Assembly: GCA_023406715.1 (NCBI GenBank)
Contig: JAEXVC010000194.1
Location: 1 to 14,883 of the forward strand
Direction: 5' to 3'
Source of the DNA: Bacteroidota bacterium
GTDB lineage: Bacteria > Bacteroidota > Bacteroidia > Bacteroidales > Tenuifilaceae
Length of the DNA: 14,883 nt
A model generated the notes under the pieces. That model searched no databases. It was given only the letters and a program-made list of their open reading frames with translations, and was not told where the DNA came from. Shown here piece by piece: positions 6,508-14,713 of the stretch (its first letter is position 1; every line of letters starts with the position of its first letter). Made by a program: the position numbers and the translations under genes.

Positions 6508-8562
6508 TTTATTCTCAACCCCCTTTTTTGTTTTACTGGCAAGGTCGTTCATAATGAACAGGTTCATCGATGCTACATATGCTTTGGATTTCAGCATTAA
6601 ATCTTGTAAATGCTTATCGGGATTCTCATTTGATGGCTCTAGTTGATTTCCTGTTTTATTCCATCTAAAGAAAAGCGGATTTTTTGTAGTATAATCTACA
6701 CAACCCACACTATCCATGGCAATTCTATAGCAATGAACCCCAATGTTGTTTTTCGCCTCGGACGAGAATAGATTATTCCCAGTTTTTAGATAGGAAGCCT
6801 CGGAGAGAGAGGTGTTGAACACTGTTGGGAAAATATCCTTGTGCGATGCGAAGACTTTAGTATTGACAGCTGTTTTAGGTTTGTAGTTGTCAGGGACGTA
6901 CATAATAAGCGGCACAGAGTATTTCATTAACAAGTCCTTGTCCGTGAAGTCGAATAGTTGAAGCAGGTTGTGGTCGCCAGTTGCAACTATAATCGTATTT
7001 TTGCCCAACGGCGAATTTTTCACCTTTTCAATGAAATTTCCAAGACAATTATTTGCATACTGGTAAGCTTTAAAACAACGAAGAGCAACCTCTTCAGGAG
7101 TTTTGATTTTCTTTTTAACCTCGCTGGATAAACTAATAGGATAGTTCTCATAGTCCTTAGGGATATCGTAAGGACTATGATTCGAAATGGTCATAGCAAA
7201 AATAAACTGAGGTTTTCCGTTTGAGTTTTCAAGGATTGAGAACATCCTGTCGAATAGATGTTCGTCGTGAACACCCCATTCGCCTGTTTTTGCGTTGGGA
7301 TACTCCTTTAACAAGTTGGGTTCTGCTTCAACCTTATCAATATATTGCTTGCCAATAAACTTATCCATGCTTCTCCATCCCATTTTTCCGCCTGTAATAA
7401 AAGTTGTACCATATCCCTTCTGCTTGAATGGCTTTGCCACAGACGATTCGAGTGCAAAAGTTTGAAATTTCGATTGGGAAAGCGGGCTTTGTGGAGTTCC
7501 CACAAGCAAGTTTTCTAGTGAGTATATTGTTCCATTATACGATGGGAGGAAATTCCTGTAAACATAGCAGTCGTTAAGTTGCAACTCCAATGATCCCAAA
7601 AGATTATTTTCTGCGGAATGAAGATTTATGTAGTAGTTGCTAAGTCCTTCCATCATAATAAATACTACTGATGGAGGGTTTTCTTCTATGAATGTGTTTT
7701 TGGGAGTAGTTGCAATTAAATCGGGTATATTTAAAGAGTCGTTTCCGTTTTTCCCTAAATGAATTGCAATTGCATCACTTGCATTGGAAAAGTTAAAGTT
7801 TCTTAGCATCGATTCAGAATCGATACTGATGCTGATATCTTTTCTATCGGAATATGCTGTTTTAAGAGAGAATACCGCATTGTTACAAAGAGCATTAACA
7901 AAAGAGTTGTCCGATATGGTTGCGTGCCTGCCATCTAGGGGAATAATTGCAACAGTCCCTCGCAATCCTAAAAAGTAGAATCCAATAACAAGTATTATGG
8001 TAATTATTTGAAATAAAATTTTACCACTCAAGAAATTGAAATTTTCTCGTTCTTTTACTATCCATAGGCTTGCTTTTACTAACAGGAATATTGCTACAGC
8101 TAACCCCAATAGTATTGGAATTAAAGGAAAATCAGTCCAAAGAGTTTTTATTACGGCAAGCGTATCGTCTTCAAAAAAACCAAATATTATGATGCTTATG
8201 CGGGTATTGTAGAAACTGTAGAAGTAATAGTCAATAACCATAAGCAAAGCAAAAATACAGATTACAATAATCCCGTAAATTTTTATAATCTGTTTAAATG
8301 TCTTGAATAGTTTGTTGCCGAGAAAAATAGTTGCGATTGGAATTAGCATTACTGGTAAAAATGCAAAGGTTAGGACTTTCACATCGAATCGGATTCCTAC
8401 CCAAAAAGCTCTAACTAAATCAATTTTGAAATTGCTTAGTTCCTTAAAATCGCCATAGGTAAAGAGGTATGCTAATCGTGAAATAAAGAATAGAAGTATA
8501 CCAAACATTATAAATCCAAAAATCCAAATGGTCGATTTAACAAAGTACTTATAGTTATTCAT
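6505..8562 (-). CDS. LtaS-like sulfatase-fold phosphotransferase, inner membrane
   Basis: 685 residues: about five membrane helices in the first 200 residues (roughly 12-34, 62-82, 94-113, 145-168, 180-200), then an extracytoplasmic alkaline-phosphatase/sulfatase-superfamily domain from about 295. Residues matching the LtaS active site are E305 (MMEG), nucleophile T345 (NGTIYS), H462 (SNHSPY) and D530-H531 (TGDHN). The family moves phosphoglycerol, or sometimes phosphoethanolamine, from phospholipid to a glycan or lipid acceptor in the periplasm. A Gram-negative has no lipoteichoic acid, so the acceptor here is unknown; osmoregulated glucan, LPS core or a lipid are options. It begins 11 nt after the tlyA stop and probably shares its transcript. 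Length agrees with Bacteroidota family members. Confidence 0.9.
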   Translation of the reverse strand: MNNYKYFVKSTIWIFGFIMFGILLFFISRLAYLFTYGDFKELSNFKIDLVRAFWVGIRFDVKVLTFAFLPVMLIPIATIFLGNKLFKTFKQIIKIYGIIVICIFALLMVIDYYFYSFYNTRISIIIFGFFEDDTLAVIKTLWTDFPLIPILLGLAVAIFLLVKASLWIVKERENFNFLSGKILFQIITIILVIGFYFLGLRGTVAIIPLDGRHATISDNSFVNALCNNAVFSLKTAYSDRKDISISIDSESMLRNFNFSNASDAIAIHLGKNGNDSLNIPDLIATTPKNTFIEENPPSVVFIMMEGLSNYYINLHSAENNLLGSLELQLNDCYVYRNFLPSYNGTIYSLENLLVGTPQSPLSQSKFQTFALESSVAKPFKQKGYGTTFITGGKMGWRSMDKFIGKQYIDKVEAEPNLLKEYPNAKTGEWGVHDEHLFDRMFSILENSNGKPQFIFAMTISNHSPYDIPKDYENYPISLSSEVKKKIKTPEEVALRCFKAYQYANNCLGNFIEKVKNSPLGKNTIIVATGDHNLLQLFDFTDKDLLMKYSVPLIMYVPDNYKPKTAVNTKVFASHKDIFPTVFNTSLSEASYLKTGNNLFSSEAKNNIGVHCYRIAMDSVGCVDYTTKNPLFFRWNKTGNQLEPSNENPDKHLQDLMLKSKAYVASMNLFIMNDLASKTKKGVENK

Positions 8563-8573
8563 ATTATAAATGG

Positions 8574-9371
8574 CTATTTGATATTTTTCTGAAGATTAAA
8601 TGCAAAGTTAACCAATTGCTTTATATCGGGAGTGTTTGATGCCGATTTCGTAAAAAGTGCAAGGTATTCAATATTTTTATCCTTACTGTAAATTGGTGCA
8701 TAGTTTAAATTATTTAAATGATAGCCTTGAGTGTTGAACGATTTAATTATCCGTTCAATTACAATTACGTGCGCTTTGGGATTTCGTACAATGCCATTTT
8801 TACTTACAAACTCTTTTCCTGCCTCGAACTGGGGTTTTATTAGGAGAATCATTGCTCCATTATTTGAAAGGAACTTAGGTAGATGTGATGCAATTAGTGT
8901 TAAAGAGATAAACGATAGGTCGCCAACAATCAAATCAACTTTTTTAGGAATAGCGCTTTCAGAAAGAGTCCTAATGTCGCATTCTTCCATTGAACAAACC
9001 TGAGGATTATTGCGCAAAGTCTCATCTAACTGATTAACGCCAACATCAACAGCCCAAACATATGCTGCACCGTGCTGTAAGGCACAATGAGTGAACCCTC
9101 CCGTTGAGGCTCCAACATCTAAAACGCACTTATTCTTAAAATCAATATTAAAATCCTTGATCGCCTTTTCAAGTTTAAGCCCTCCTTTTCCAACAAAAGG
9201 CATAGCTTCGGTTGACTTGTATTCAACCTTGGCTTCATCATTTACGGTAAACGAGCCTTTGGTAATAACCACTCCGTTGACCTTTACGAGGCCTCGCTGA
9301 ATGCTATCCTTGGCTTTTTCGCGTGATTTTATAAAACCATTTTCGACCAAATAGGAGTCAAGACGCTTCAT
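8574..9371 (-). CDS. tlyA: TlyA-type rRNA 2'-O-methyltransferase
   Basis: 265 residues. N-terminal S4 RNA-binding domain (about 1-60: KRLDSYLVENGFIKSREKAK and 'VKVNGVVITKGSF') followed by an FtsJ/RrmJ-like SAM-dependent methyltransferase fold. SAM-binding motif is DVGASTGGFT (85-94); the K-D-K-E catalytic tetrad is plausibly K66 (GLKLE), D151 (VGDLSF), K179 (LIKPQFE) and E235 (NIEYL). Characterised TlyA enzymes methylate cytidine 2'-O positions in 16S and/or 23S rRNA; older records call it 'hemolysin A'. Whether this one acts on one or both subunits is not readable here. Its start lies 14 nt inside the end of the helical-repeat gene and no Shine-Dalgarno is visible, so translation is probably coupled. 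Confidence 0.93.
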   Translation of the reverse strand: MKRLDSYLVENGFIKSREKAKDSIQRGLVKVNGVVITKGSFTVNDEAKVEYKSTEAMPFVGKGGLKLEKAIKDFNIDFKNKCVLDVGASTGGFTHCALQHGAAYVWAVDVGVNQLDETLRNNPQVCSMEECDIRTLSESAIPKKVDLIVGDLSFISLTLIASHLPKFLSNNGAMILLIKPQFEAGKEFVSKNGIVRNPKAHVIVIERIIKSFNTQGYHLNNLNYAPIYSKDKNIEYLALFTKSASNTPDIKQLVNFAFNLQKNIK

Positions 9372-9927
9372 AGGAGTGTAGTTTTTCGATTATTTTTTTC
9401 GATTTCGATGCTATGCCTGGCGTTGCATCAATCATAATGAGCCTAATGATGTGTGGCAATTCCTCACGTACCCACTCGTTATTTGGGGCAAAGTACATAA
9501 GAATATCCATGCAATGTGCTTTTATAGCAATTGGTGTTTTCTCGTTGAGGAGCCATTCAAAACACACCTCAATTAATGACTCAATATTTTTTTGATGTTT
9601 TTTCATTTTTATAATATCCTTCGCAGCACCAGATTCTAACGCACACTTTACAATTTTTGCATAATGACGCTGAACCGACATATTTTTGGTATTAGGCATA
9701 GTTTCAACTATTGGGATAAACCATTTTTGCAATTGTTGAGGGCTGTCTATAAGGATGTGCTCTAGCACCCAAGCAGAATGAAATGCCAAGACTTTATCGG
9801 AATTCGAAGTTAATTCAAGTAGTTGTGCTATTCCGTTGGGCTGTTTGGAAAATATTTCCGCCAAATTAAGCACATCATTCTTCCGAAGTGAATATCTTAG
9901 TCGTTCAAAAATTTTGTTATCGTCCAT
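9358..9927 (-). CDS. HEAT/armadillo-like helical protein of unknown function
   Basis: 189 residues, no signal peptide or membrane helix, predicted cytoplasmic. The sequence is almost wholly alpha-helical with repeating hydrophobic helix pairs, for example 'AFHSAWVLEHIL' (about 49-60), 'RHYAKIVKCALES' and 'AIKAHCMDILMYFA', which resembles a short HEAT/ARM scaffold. No catalytic motif is recognised. It overlaps tlyA by 14 nt in a different frame, implying the two are made together; a role in binding the methyltransferase, ribosome or another protein is speculation. The ATG has AAGGA just upstream (spacing about 3 nt, short). A homologous small helical protein next to TlyA is not something I can confirm as conserved. 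Confidence 0.8.
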   Translation of the reverse strand: MDDNKIFERLRYSLRKNDVLNLAEIFSKQPNGIAQLLELTSNSDKVLAFHSAWVLEHILIDSPQQLQKWFIPIVETMPNTKNMSVQRHYAKIVKCALESGAAKDIIKMKKHQKNIESLIEVCFEWLLNEKTPIAIKAHCMDILMYFAPNNEWVREELPHIIRLIMIDATPGIASKSKKIIEKLHSYEAS

Positions 9928-9946
9928 TGTCCTTGTAAATTCACAT

Positions 9947-9954
9947 CAAAAATA
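9947..9954 (-). promoter_or_regulatory. Candidate -7 box (TATTTTTG) for the HEAT-tlyA-ltaS-like operon
   Basis: TATTTTTG on the minus strand fits TAnnTTTG and lies 20 bp before the start codon at 9927, within the 32-bp divergent gap shared with the DUF364 gene. No clear -33 TTTG lies at the expected distance, so this is tentative. Confidence 0.35.
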
Positions 9955-9959
9955 GAAAG

Positions 9960-10670
9960 ATGCATAGTAATTCCGATATTCTTGTAAATCTTTTTGATAA
10001 AGTAAAGGTTAGCAATGTTTTAGAGAGTGTTAAGTTGATTTACGGTGTTAAGTATGTTGCTGCAATTACCGAAAATGGGAATATTGGTGTTACTGCAACT
10101 CTGGGTGTTGAGGTTGATTCTGTAAATATTAAGAATTTAAATTTTGATAAAGTTAACGATAGAATTGTTGCCAATGCTCTTGTAAACGCCCTTGTAAATT
10201 ACAGTTCAATGTTTGAAGGTAATGGAGATATTTTTGAGGTAATAAATTTCGAAAAGTACAGGAGCATTGTAATGATTGGTTATTTTGGTTCGCTAGTAAA
10301 AAAGTTTGAAAATAAGAATATTACCATAAATGCCTTTGATTTGGACCAACTCGAAATGCCCGTTTTACCGATGGAGCAACAAGCAGAGTATTTAAAAAAA
10401 TCTGATTGCGTTATAGTTACTTCAACAAGTATAGCCAACGGTACGTTTTCCAGTATCATTAAAAATACTCCCCTTAATTCTGATGTTTACATGCTTGGAC
10501 CATCAACACCTATGGATAATTCCTTTTTTGAGTATCCGCAAGTTAAGGGTCTTTTTGGTTCGGTATTTAGACCGAATGATAATGATACTTTGAGTATTAT
10601 TTCCAGTGGTGGAGGTACACGGCAGTTTATTCAGTATATGCAGAAAGTATATATGGTCAGAGGGAATTAG
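9960..10670 (+). CDS. DUF4213/DUF364 domain protein
   Basis: 236 residues, soluble. N-terminal DUF4213 (enolase-N-like, about 1-90) and C-terminal DUF364 Rossmann-like domain (about 96-225) with family-typical 'VMIGYFGSL' (104-112), 'SIANGTF' (157-163), 'LGPSTPM' (179-185) and 'SSGGGTRQF' (215-223). The family is often labelled 'putative heavy-metal chelation' from structural similarity; no reaction is established, and neighbours in other genomes often include metal or molybdate transport genes. Here it stands alone: divergent from the HEAT-tlyA operon and followed by a terminator, with no ABC transporter next to it. The start ATG has a weak GAAAG immediately upstream. Domain assignment is fairly sure, function unknown. 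Confidence 0.88.
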   Translation: MHSNSDILVNLFDKVKVSNVLESVKLIYGVKYVAAITENGNIGVTATLGVEVDSVNIKNLNFDKVNDRIVANALVNALVNYSSMFEGNGDIFEVINFEKYRSIVMIGYFGSLVKKFENKNITINAFDLDQLEMPVLPMEQQAEYLKKSDCVIVTSTSIANGTFSSIIKNTPLNSDVYMLGPSTPMDNSFFEYPQVKGLFGSVFRPNDNDTLSIISSGGGTRQFIQYMQKVYMVRGN

Positions 10671-10693
10671 TCTGTTGCATTATTAGAAAATAA

Positions 10694-10722
10694 GAAGAGC
10701 GAAACGTTATGTTTCGCTCTTC
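10694..10722. terminator. Hairpin terminator between convergent DUF364 and M3 peptidase genes
   Basis: GAAGAGCGAAAC (10694-10705), loop GTTAT, GTTTCGCTCTTC (10711-10722): a perfect 12-bp stem. On the minus strand it is followed by TTATTTTC, a U-rich tail, so it is a good intrinsic terminator for the peptidase gene; on the plus strand it lies 24 nt after the DUF364 stop and probably also ends that transcript. Confidence 0.85.
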
Positions 10723-10731
10723 CTGTATGGT

Positions 10732-12846
10732 TTAGTTTAATCCACGGTTCTTTAGTAGTGGTTCAATGCTAGGCTCTTTACCTCTGAAATCTTTGTAAAG
10801 TTCCATCGCATCCTTTGAGCCTCCTTTTTCGAGTACACAGGTGCGGAACTTTGCAGCAATTTCTTTGTTAAAGATATCTCCACTTTCTTTGAATGCTTCA
10901 AAAGCATCGCTGTCTAGTACCTCTGCCCAAATGTAAGCGTAGTAACCGCTCGAGTAGCCCATAACATCGCCAAAAATATGATTGAAGTAAGTGCTACGGT
11001 AGCGTGGCCAAATTTCAGGAATTAAACCAATCTTATCCATCGATTCTTTTTCAAAAGCAAGAACATCTGAGATTTTTGCTTTGTCGGCTGTTAGAGTATG
11101 AAAATCCATATCAAGAATACATGCTGCCAAAAACTCAGTAGTAGCAAACCCCTGGTTGAAATGTCCGCTAGCCTCCATTTTAGCAATTAAAGCATCGGGC
11201 ATAGGTTCGCCTGTTTGGTAATGCTTTGCGTATTCTTTTAAGTATTGTGGATTGCTTGCCCAGTGCTCCATAATTTGACTGGGTAACTCAACAAAGTCGC
11301 GGGGAACATTGCGTAATCCAGGATACTGAACATTAGACATAAGTCCGTGTAATGCGTGACCAAACTCGTGGAAGAATGTTTCAGCCTCATCGTAGCTTAA
11401 CAATGAAGGGGTATCGCCTGTAGGTTTTGAAAAATTACAAACAATAGATACGACTGGAGAGATAAATTTACCATCGGGCATGATTTTCTGCTCGCGGAAA
11501 CCTGTACACCATGCACCTGCAGCCTTGCTGTCGCGTGGGAAGAAATCAAGGTAAAGCACACCAAGGTGTTTTCCATCGGCCTCTAATACTTCATAAACTT
11601 CAGCATCGGGGTGATAGGTTGGAACGTCGTTTAGTTTTTTGTACTTCAAACCGTAAAGTTTCTCGGTTAGGTTGAAAATACCTTGTTTAACACCTTCTAG
11701 AGATAGGTAAGGGCGAAGCATCTCCTCATCAAGGTCGAATTTTGCTTTGCGAACCTTTTCGGAGTAGGACCACCAATCAGTAGCGCTCAACTTAAACTTA
11801 CCACCTTCGGAATCAATCATTTTTTGCATTTCATCGCGCTCAACTTTAGCTACTTTAAGTGCAGGGATCCAAAGTTTATTGAGTAGTCCGTAAACATTCT
11901 CTGGAACTTTTGCCATATTAACATCAAGTACGAAATGAGCGTGAGTTGGATAACCCAGTATTGCTGCTTTTTGTTGACGAAGGTCAACAATCTTCTTGAT
12001 GGTTTCTTTGTTGTCGTTAGCGTTTCCATTGTTACCGCGCATATAGTAGCCGTAGTAAAGTTTTTCGCGTAAATCGCGGTTTTGAGAGTAGGTTAGGAAA
12101 GGTAGCATACTAGGTTTCTGGATTGTGTAAACCCATTTACCTTCCATACCCATTGCTTTAGCATCATCGGCACCCATCGCAATAACCGATTCGGGTAAGC
12201 CAACTAAATCTTCCTTGTTATCAATAATGATTTTGTAATTGTTATTCTCTGCAAGCAGGTTTTCTCCAAACTGAATAGCGGCCATAGCCAATTCTTGGTT
12301 AATTTGGCGAAGTTTTTCTTGTTGCTCTGCATCAAGATTTGCACCACCGCGAACAAAACCTTTGTATTTATTCTCAATTAGAAATTTTTGTTCTGGAGTG
12401 TAGTTGCCAGCTGCAACTCCCTCATAAACGGCCTTAACCCTTTCGAAAAGTTTAGCGTTCATGCTAATATCATCGTTATGTTTCGAAAGAATCGGCGAGG
12501 TTTTTTTGATGACCTCTTGTAGCTCTGGTGTTTTGTAAGCCTCTCCCATGTTGAGCATAACAAGCAATACATTTTCCAATAGTTGTCCGCTGTAATCCAA
12601 AGGAACTATTGTGTTCTCAAAGGTAGGTGCCTCAGCGTTTGAGGTTATTGCATCAATTTCAGCAGTGTGTTGTTTAATCCCTTCAAGAATTGCTGGTTCG
12701 TAGTGCTCTACCTTGATTTTATCAAATGGAGGCACATCAAACGGAGTATTGTAAGGCATCAAGAATGGATTCTCGGCCTTTTTCTCACAAGAAACCATAA
12801 GGCTCATTGTAATTAAGGTTAGTAAAAATAAACTGTATTTTCTCAT
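10732..12846 (-). CDS. dcp: M3-family zinc oligopeptidase, Dcp-like lipoprotein
   Basis: 704 residues, near the usual 680-720 for peptidyl-dipeptidase Dcp/oligopeptidase A. The N-terminus is a lipoprotein signal (LFLLTLITMSLMVSC, lipidation at Cys20), so the enzyme is membrane-anchored in the periplasm or outer leaflet rather than cytoplasmic as in E. coli Dcp. The zinc site is HEFGH (H493, E494, H497) with the third ligand likely E520 in 'DFVELPSQ', and the M3 hallmark 'GLRNVPRDFVE' follows. Upstream helical region shows the family's 'VLYLDFFPRDSKA' and 'GAWCTGFR'. It probably degrades short peptides, removing dipeptides from C-termini. It is monocistronic: a terminator lies downstream and 180 bp with a divergent gene upstream. 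Confidence 0.95.
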   Translation of the reverse strand: MRKYSLFLLTLITMSLMVSCEKKAENPFLMPYNTPFDVPPFDKIKVEHYEPAILEGIKQHTAEIDAITSNAEAPTFENTIVPLDYSGQLLENVLLVMLNMGEAYKTPELQEVIKKTSPILSKHNDDISMNAKLFERVKAVYEGVAAGNYTPEQKFLIENKYKGFVRGGANLDAEQQEKLRQINQELAMAAIQFGENLLAENNNYKIIIDNKEDLVGLPESVIAMGADDAKAMGMEGKWVYTIQKPSMLPFLTYSQNRDLREKLYYGYYMRGNNGNANDNKETIKKIVDLRQQKAAILGYPTHAHFVLDVNMAKVPENVYGLLNKLWIPALKVAKVERDEMQKMIDSEGGKFKLSATDWWSYSEKVRKAKFDLDEEMLRPYLSLEGVKQGIFNLTEKLYGLKYKKLNDVPTYHPDAEVYEVLEADGKHLGVLYLDFFPRDSKAAGAWCTGFREQKIMPDGKFISPVVSIVCNFSKPTGDTPSLLSYDEAETFFHEFGHALHGLMSNVQYPGLRNVPRDFVELPSQIMEHWASNPQYLKEYAKHYQTGEPMPDALIAKMEASGHFNQGFATTEFLAACILDMDFHTLTADKAKISDVLAFEKESMDKIGLIPEIWPRYRSTYFNHIFGDVMGYSSGYYAYIWAEVLDSDAFEAFKESGDIFNKEIAAKFRTCVLEKGGSKDAMELYKDFRGKEPSIEPLLKNRGLN

Positions 12847-13026
12847 TTTCTTATAATTTGAGTGGTTTGATTTAAGTTAACTTGCTGTTAGAATAAAAAA
12901 TCAACTAAAAAGTTTAAAATTTAAACCGATGCAAGTTACAAAAAGGAAAATAGAATTCAGTAAAAAGAATGTGGAATTAAGAATATCGATTATATTAGTA
13001 TTTTAAACATTATAAACTTTACTTCC
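12847..13026. other. Divergent intergenic region, dcp-like / membrane-protein genes
   Basis: 180 bp, strongly AT-rich, separating the divergent peptidase and membrane-protein genes. It should hold promoters for both. I find no exact TAnnTTTG box at proper spacing from a TTTG; nearest is TAAATTTT on the minus strand. No hairpin, small ORF or RNA gene is apparent. Ribosome binding to the peptidase start relies on an A-rich leader (ATAAGAAAATG). Confidence 0.5.
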
Positions 13027-13659
13027 GTGACAAAAGAGAATCCGATGGTAATTTCCTACCTAGGCTTACGAAAGGCTGTGGGAATTTTGGGAATTGTTTT
13101 TCCTGTAATACTTGTTTTAGGCGTGTTTATTATTGGAAAAGATGATGCGTTTCAGAAATCTATAAGTATGTACTACCATACCCATATGCGCGATGCATTT
13201 GTGGGAATACTATGTGCCGTAGCACTTTTTCTTTTTTCATATACAGGATACAGTTGGGTGGATAATTTGTGCGGTAATTTGGCAGCCATATTTGCATTGG
13301 GAGTGGCATTTTGCCCATGCCCAAATCCTCAATTTACCATTGTTGGGGTAATTCATCTTATATCTGCATTACTGTTTTTCTTGACATTAACTTATTTCTC
13401 GTTGTTCCTTTTTACCAAAAGCAAACCTAACCCAACTGCCCGTAAGAAACAGCGGAATATCGTTTATAGAATCTGCGGTTTTGTTATGTTAGGATGTATA
13501 GTTGCAATCATTATTTTCTTTCTTCTTCCTTCGGATTTGAAAGTGAAATTAGAAGCGTTACATTATGTGTTTTGGTTCGAAACAATTGCCTTGTGGTCAT
13601 TTGGAGTTTCGTGGCTAGTAAAAGGGGAACTTATTATTAAAGATGATATAGTTGATTGA
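13027..13659 (+). CDS. Six-helix integral membrane protein of unknown function
   Basis: Up to 210 residues starting at a GTG (13027); the ATG at 13045, preceded by AAAGAGA at good spacing, is at least as likely, giving 204. About six transmembrane helices (numbered from the GTG: 17-36, 57-74, 79-96, 103-128, 144-167, 178-196) with short loops. A conserved-looking motif SISMYYHTHMRDAFVG (about 45-60) ends helix 1's loop, and a CPCPNP motif (96-101) sits at the helix 3/4 turn. I recognise the 'S-I-S-x-Y-Y-H-T...RD-x-F-V-G' pattern from uncharacterised membrane proteins in several phyla but cannot name a function. No enzyme motif is visible. It is monocistronic and ends at the terminator at 13667. 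Confidence 0.8.
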   Translation: MTKENPMVISYLGLRKAVGILGIVFPVILVLGVFIIGKDDAFQKSISMYYHTHMRDAFVGILCAVALFLFSYTGYSWVDNLCGNLAAIFALGVAFCPCPNPQFTIVGVIHLISALLFFLTLTYFSLFLFTKSKPNPTARKKQRNIVYRICGFVMLGCIVAIIIFFLLPSDLKVKLEALHYVFWFETIALWSFGVSWLVKGELIIKDDIVD

Positions 13660-13666
13660 AATAAAA

Positions 13667-13695
13667 AAGAAAACCCTATTTAATAGGGTTTTCTT
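13667..13695. terminator. Bidirectional intrinsic terminator
   Basis: AAGAAAACCCTATT (13667-13680) and AATAGGGTTTTCTT (13682-13695) are perfectly complementary; the real loop will be a few A/T bases. It carries T-rich sequence on both outward sides (AAAAAAG before, TTTTCTTAATT after) and sits 8 nt after the plus-strand stop and 13 nt after the minus-strand stop of the two convergent genes. Confidence 0.9.
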
Positions 13696-13708
13696 AATTA
13701 AGTGAGGG

Positions 13709-14185
13709 TTACTTTTTTTGCAGATAACCATTTACTTTATTAGCCCATTTTTCGGCCAACTTTAGTTCGTCAGTTATAATAGAACTATCGTTAACGTTAT
13801 AGAAGTTGATTGTTTTGTCGGTTAAACTGGAGTTTTTAAATTTAAAAATTATGTCCAATCTTTCAGTAGAGTTATCCCTTCCTTTCTTGTTCATAGGGGT
13901 TACCGAACATTTATCAACCTCATTCAAATCAATTAAGGTTGTAGATTCCTGATCTTCAATAATTCTGAGTGAAAATAGTTTGCCAGCTGCATAGTCTATT
14001 CCAATGCAATTGTTCGAGTTCCAGATGTCACTTTCAGCAACCTTGGCCTGATGTTTTTCTGCTAATTCAATAAAATGGTTTAAGAGTTTTTCCCTTCTTT
14101 TCTTTTGAGCACGGCGATAAAAGAAAATGGGTAAAATTATGAATGCAAGAATAAGCATTCCTGTTAAAAACAAAGAAAAGTCCAT
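13709..14185 (-). CDS. Small membrane-anchored protein, unknown function
   Basis: 158 residues from the ATG at 14185; the frame extends three codons further to a TTG (14194) but the ATG, preceded by GGAAATT, is the more ordinary choice. One N-terminal transmembrane helix (LFLTGMLILAFIILPIFFY) is followed by a basic stop-transfer run (RRAQKKRREK), then a soluble domain of about 125 residues with alternating beta-type and charged stretches, ending in a helix 'LAEKWANKVNGYLQKK'. The fold may be a small PH- or signal-transducing-type domain, but I cannot assign it. The helix is probably cytoplasm-facing on the basic side. It lies between a terminator and a second small membrane gene. Confidence 0.7.
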   Translation of the reverse strand: MDFSLFLTGMLILAFIILPIFFYRRAQKKRREKLLNHFIELAEKHQAKVAESDIWNSNNCIGIDYAAGKLFSLRIIEDQESTTLIDLNEVDKCSVTPMNKKGRDNSTERLDIIFKFKNSSLTDKTINFYNVNDSSIITDELKLAEKWANKVNGYLQKK

Positions 14186-14269
14186 AATTTCCAAATATTA
14201 GTTGTTTGTTATTAATGTAAAATAGGTACAAATCATTCTAGATTTGTAAAAGGAATGTTTTGGAAATTA

Positions 14270-14647
14270 TCACCAGAAATAATCGAACGGATATATTAAC
14301 TGTTTTACAGCGCAACTTAAATCAATTTTTGATAAAAATTGAATGAAATGATGTGTGGATGATGTTAATGTCTTCTCAAATATTTGGTTTTTCTGATTCG
14401 CGTAACTCTGAATCTTTTTGTAGCTTATAGAGTAAAGGCTCTCTAATGAATTTGAAATATTTTCCTTTGTACGTTGAATTGTACAAAGGTTAACTTCATT
14501 TTCGAAATAGTATTCGGTTGAATTCTTGTTTTTCTGTTTGAAATGCGAGGGGACAGAATTATCGTTATAGTTCCAAACATTAACGTTAACATAAGTTAGC
14601 ATTAATGCAAGAATTACAATAATTAGTTTATTTGTCCTGCTATTCAT
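14270..14647 (-). CDS. Hypothetical short exported or anchored protein
   Basis: 125 residues. N-terminal segment with basic NSRTNK then a hydrophobic stretch (LIIVILALMLTYVNVNV), then a polar, Asn/Ser/Lys-rich body with two cysteines (C55 and C112) and an aromatic tail (YPFDYFW). It may be a signal-anchored or secreted small protein. There is no similarity I can name. Support for being real: an exact TAnnTTTG box lies just upstream, an ATG start, and length well above chance for this frame in AT-rich DNA. Against: weak coding features and no known family. It is separated from the next gene (ends 14185) by 84 bp. Confidence 0.55.
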   Translation of the reverse strand: MNSRTNKLIIVILALMLTYVNVNVWNYNDNSVPSHFKQKNKNSTEYYFENEVNLCTIQRTKENISNSLESLYSISYKKIQSYANQKNQIFEKTLTSSTHHFIQFLSKIDLSCAVKQLIYPFDYFW

Positions 14648-14663
14648 TAAAATAAAATGTACG

Positions 14664-14671
14664 CAAATATA
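14664..14671 (-). promoter_or_regulatory. Candidate -7 box (TATATTTG) for the 125-aa gene
   Basis: TATATTTG on the minus strand matches TAnnTTTG exactly, 17 bp before the start at 14647. No good -33 TTTG is seen at 19-21 bp upstream. A 7-bp inverted repeat (CACTAAT 14673-14679, ATTAGTG 14702-14708) flanks the upstream side and may be regulatory or chance. Confidence 0.4.
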
Positions 14672-14713
14672 GCACTAATATTTGTAATATGTAGAGTGAA
14701 AATTAGTGTTGGG

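Noticed and set aside
8574..9371. TlyA as a hemolysin toxin
   Set aside because: The S4 domain plus FtsJ-like SAM motif and catalytic tetrad indicate an rRNA methyltransferase; the hemolysin name is historical.
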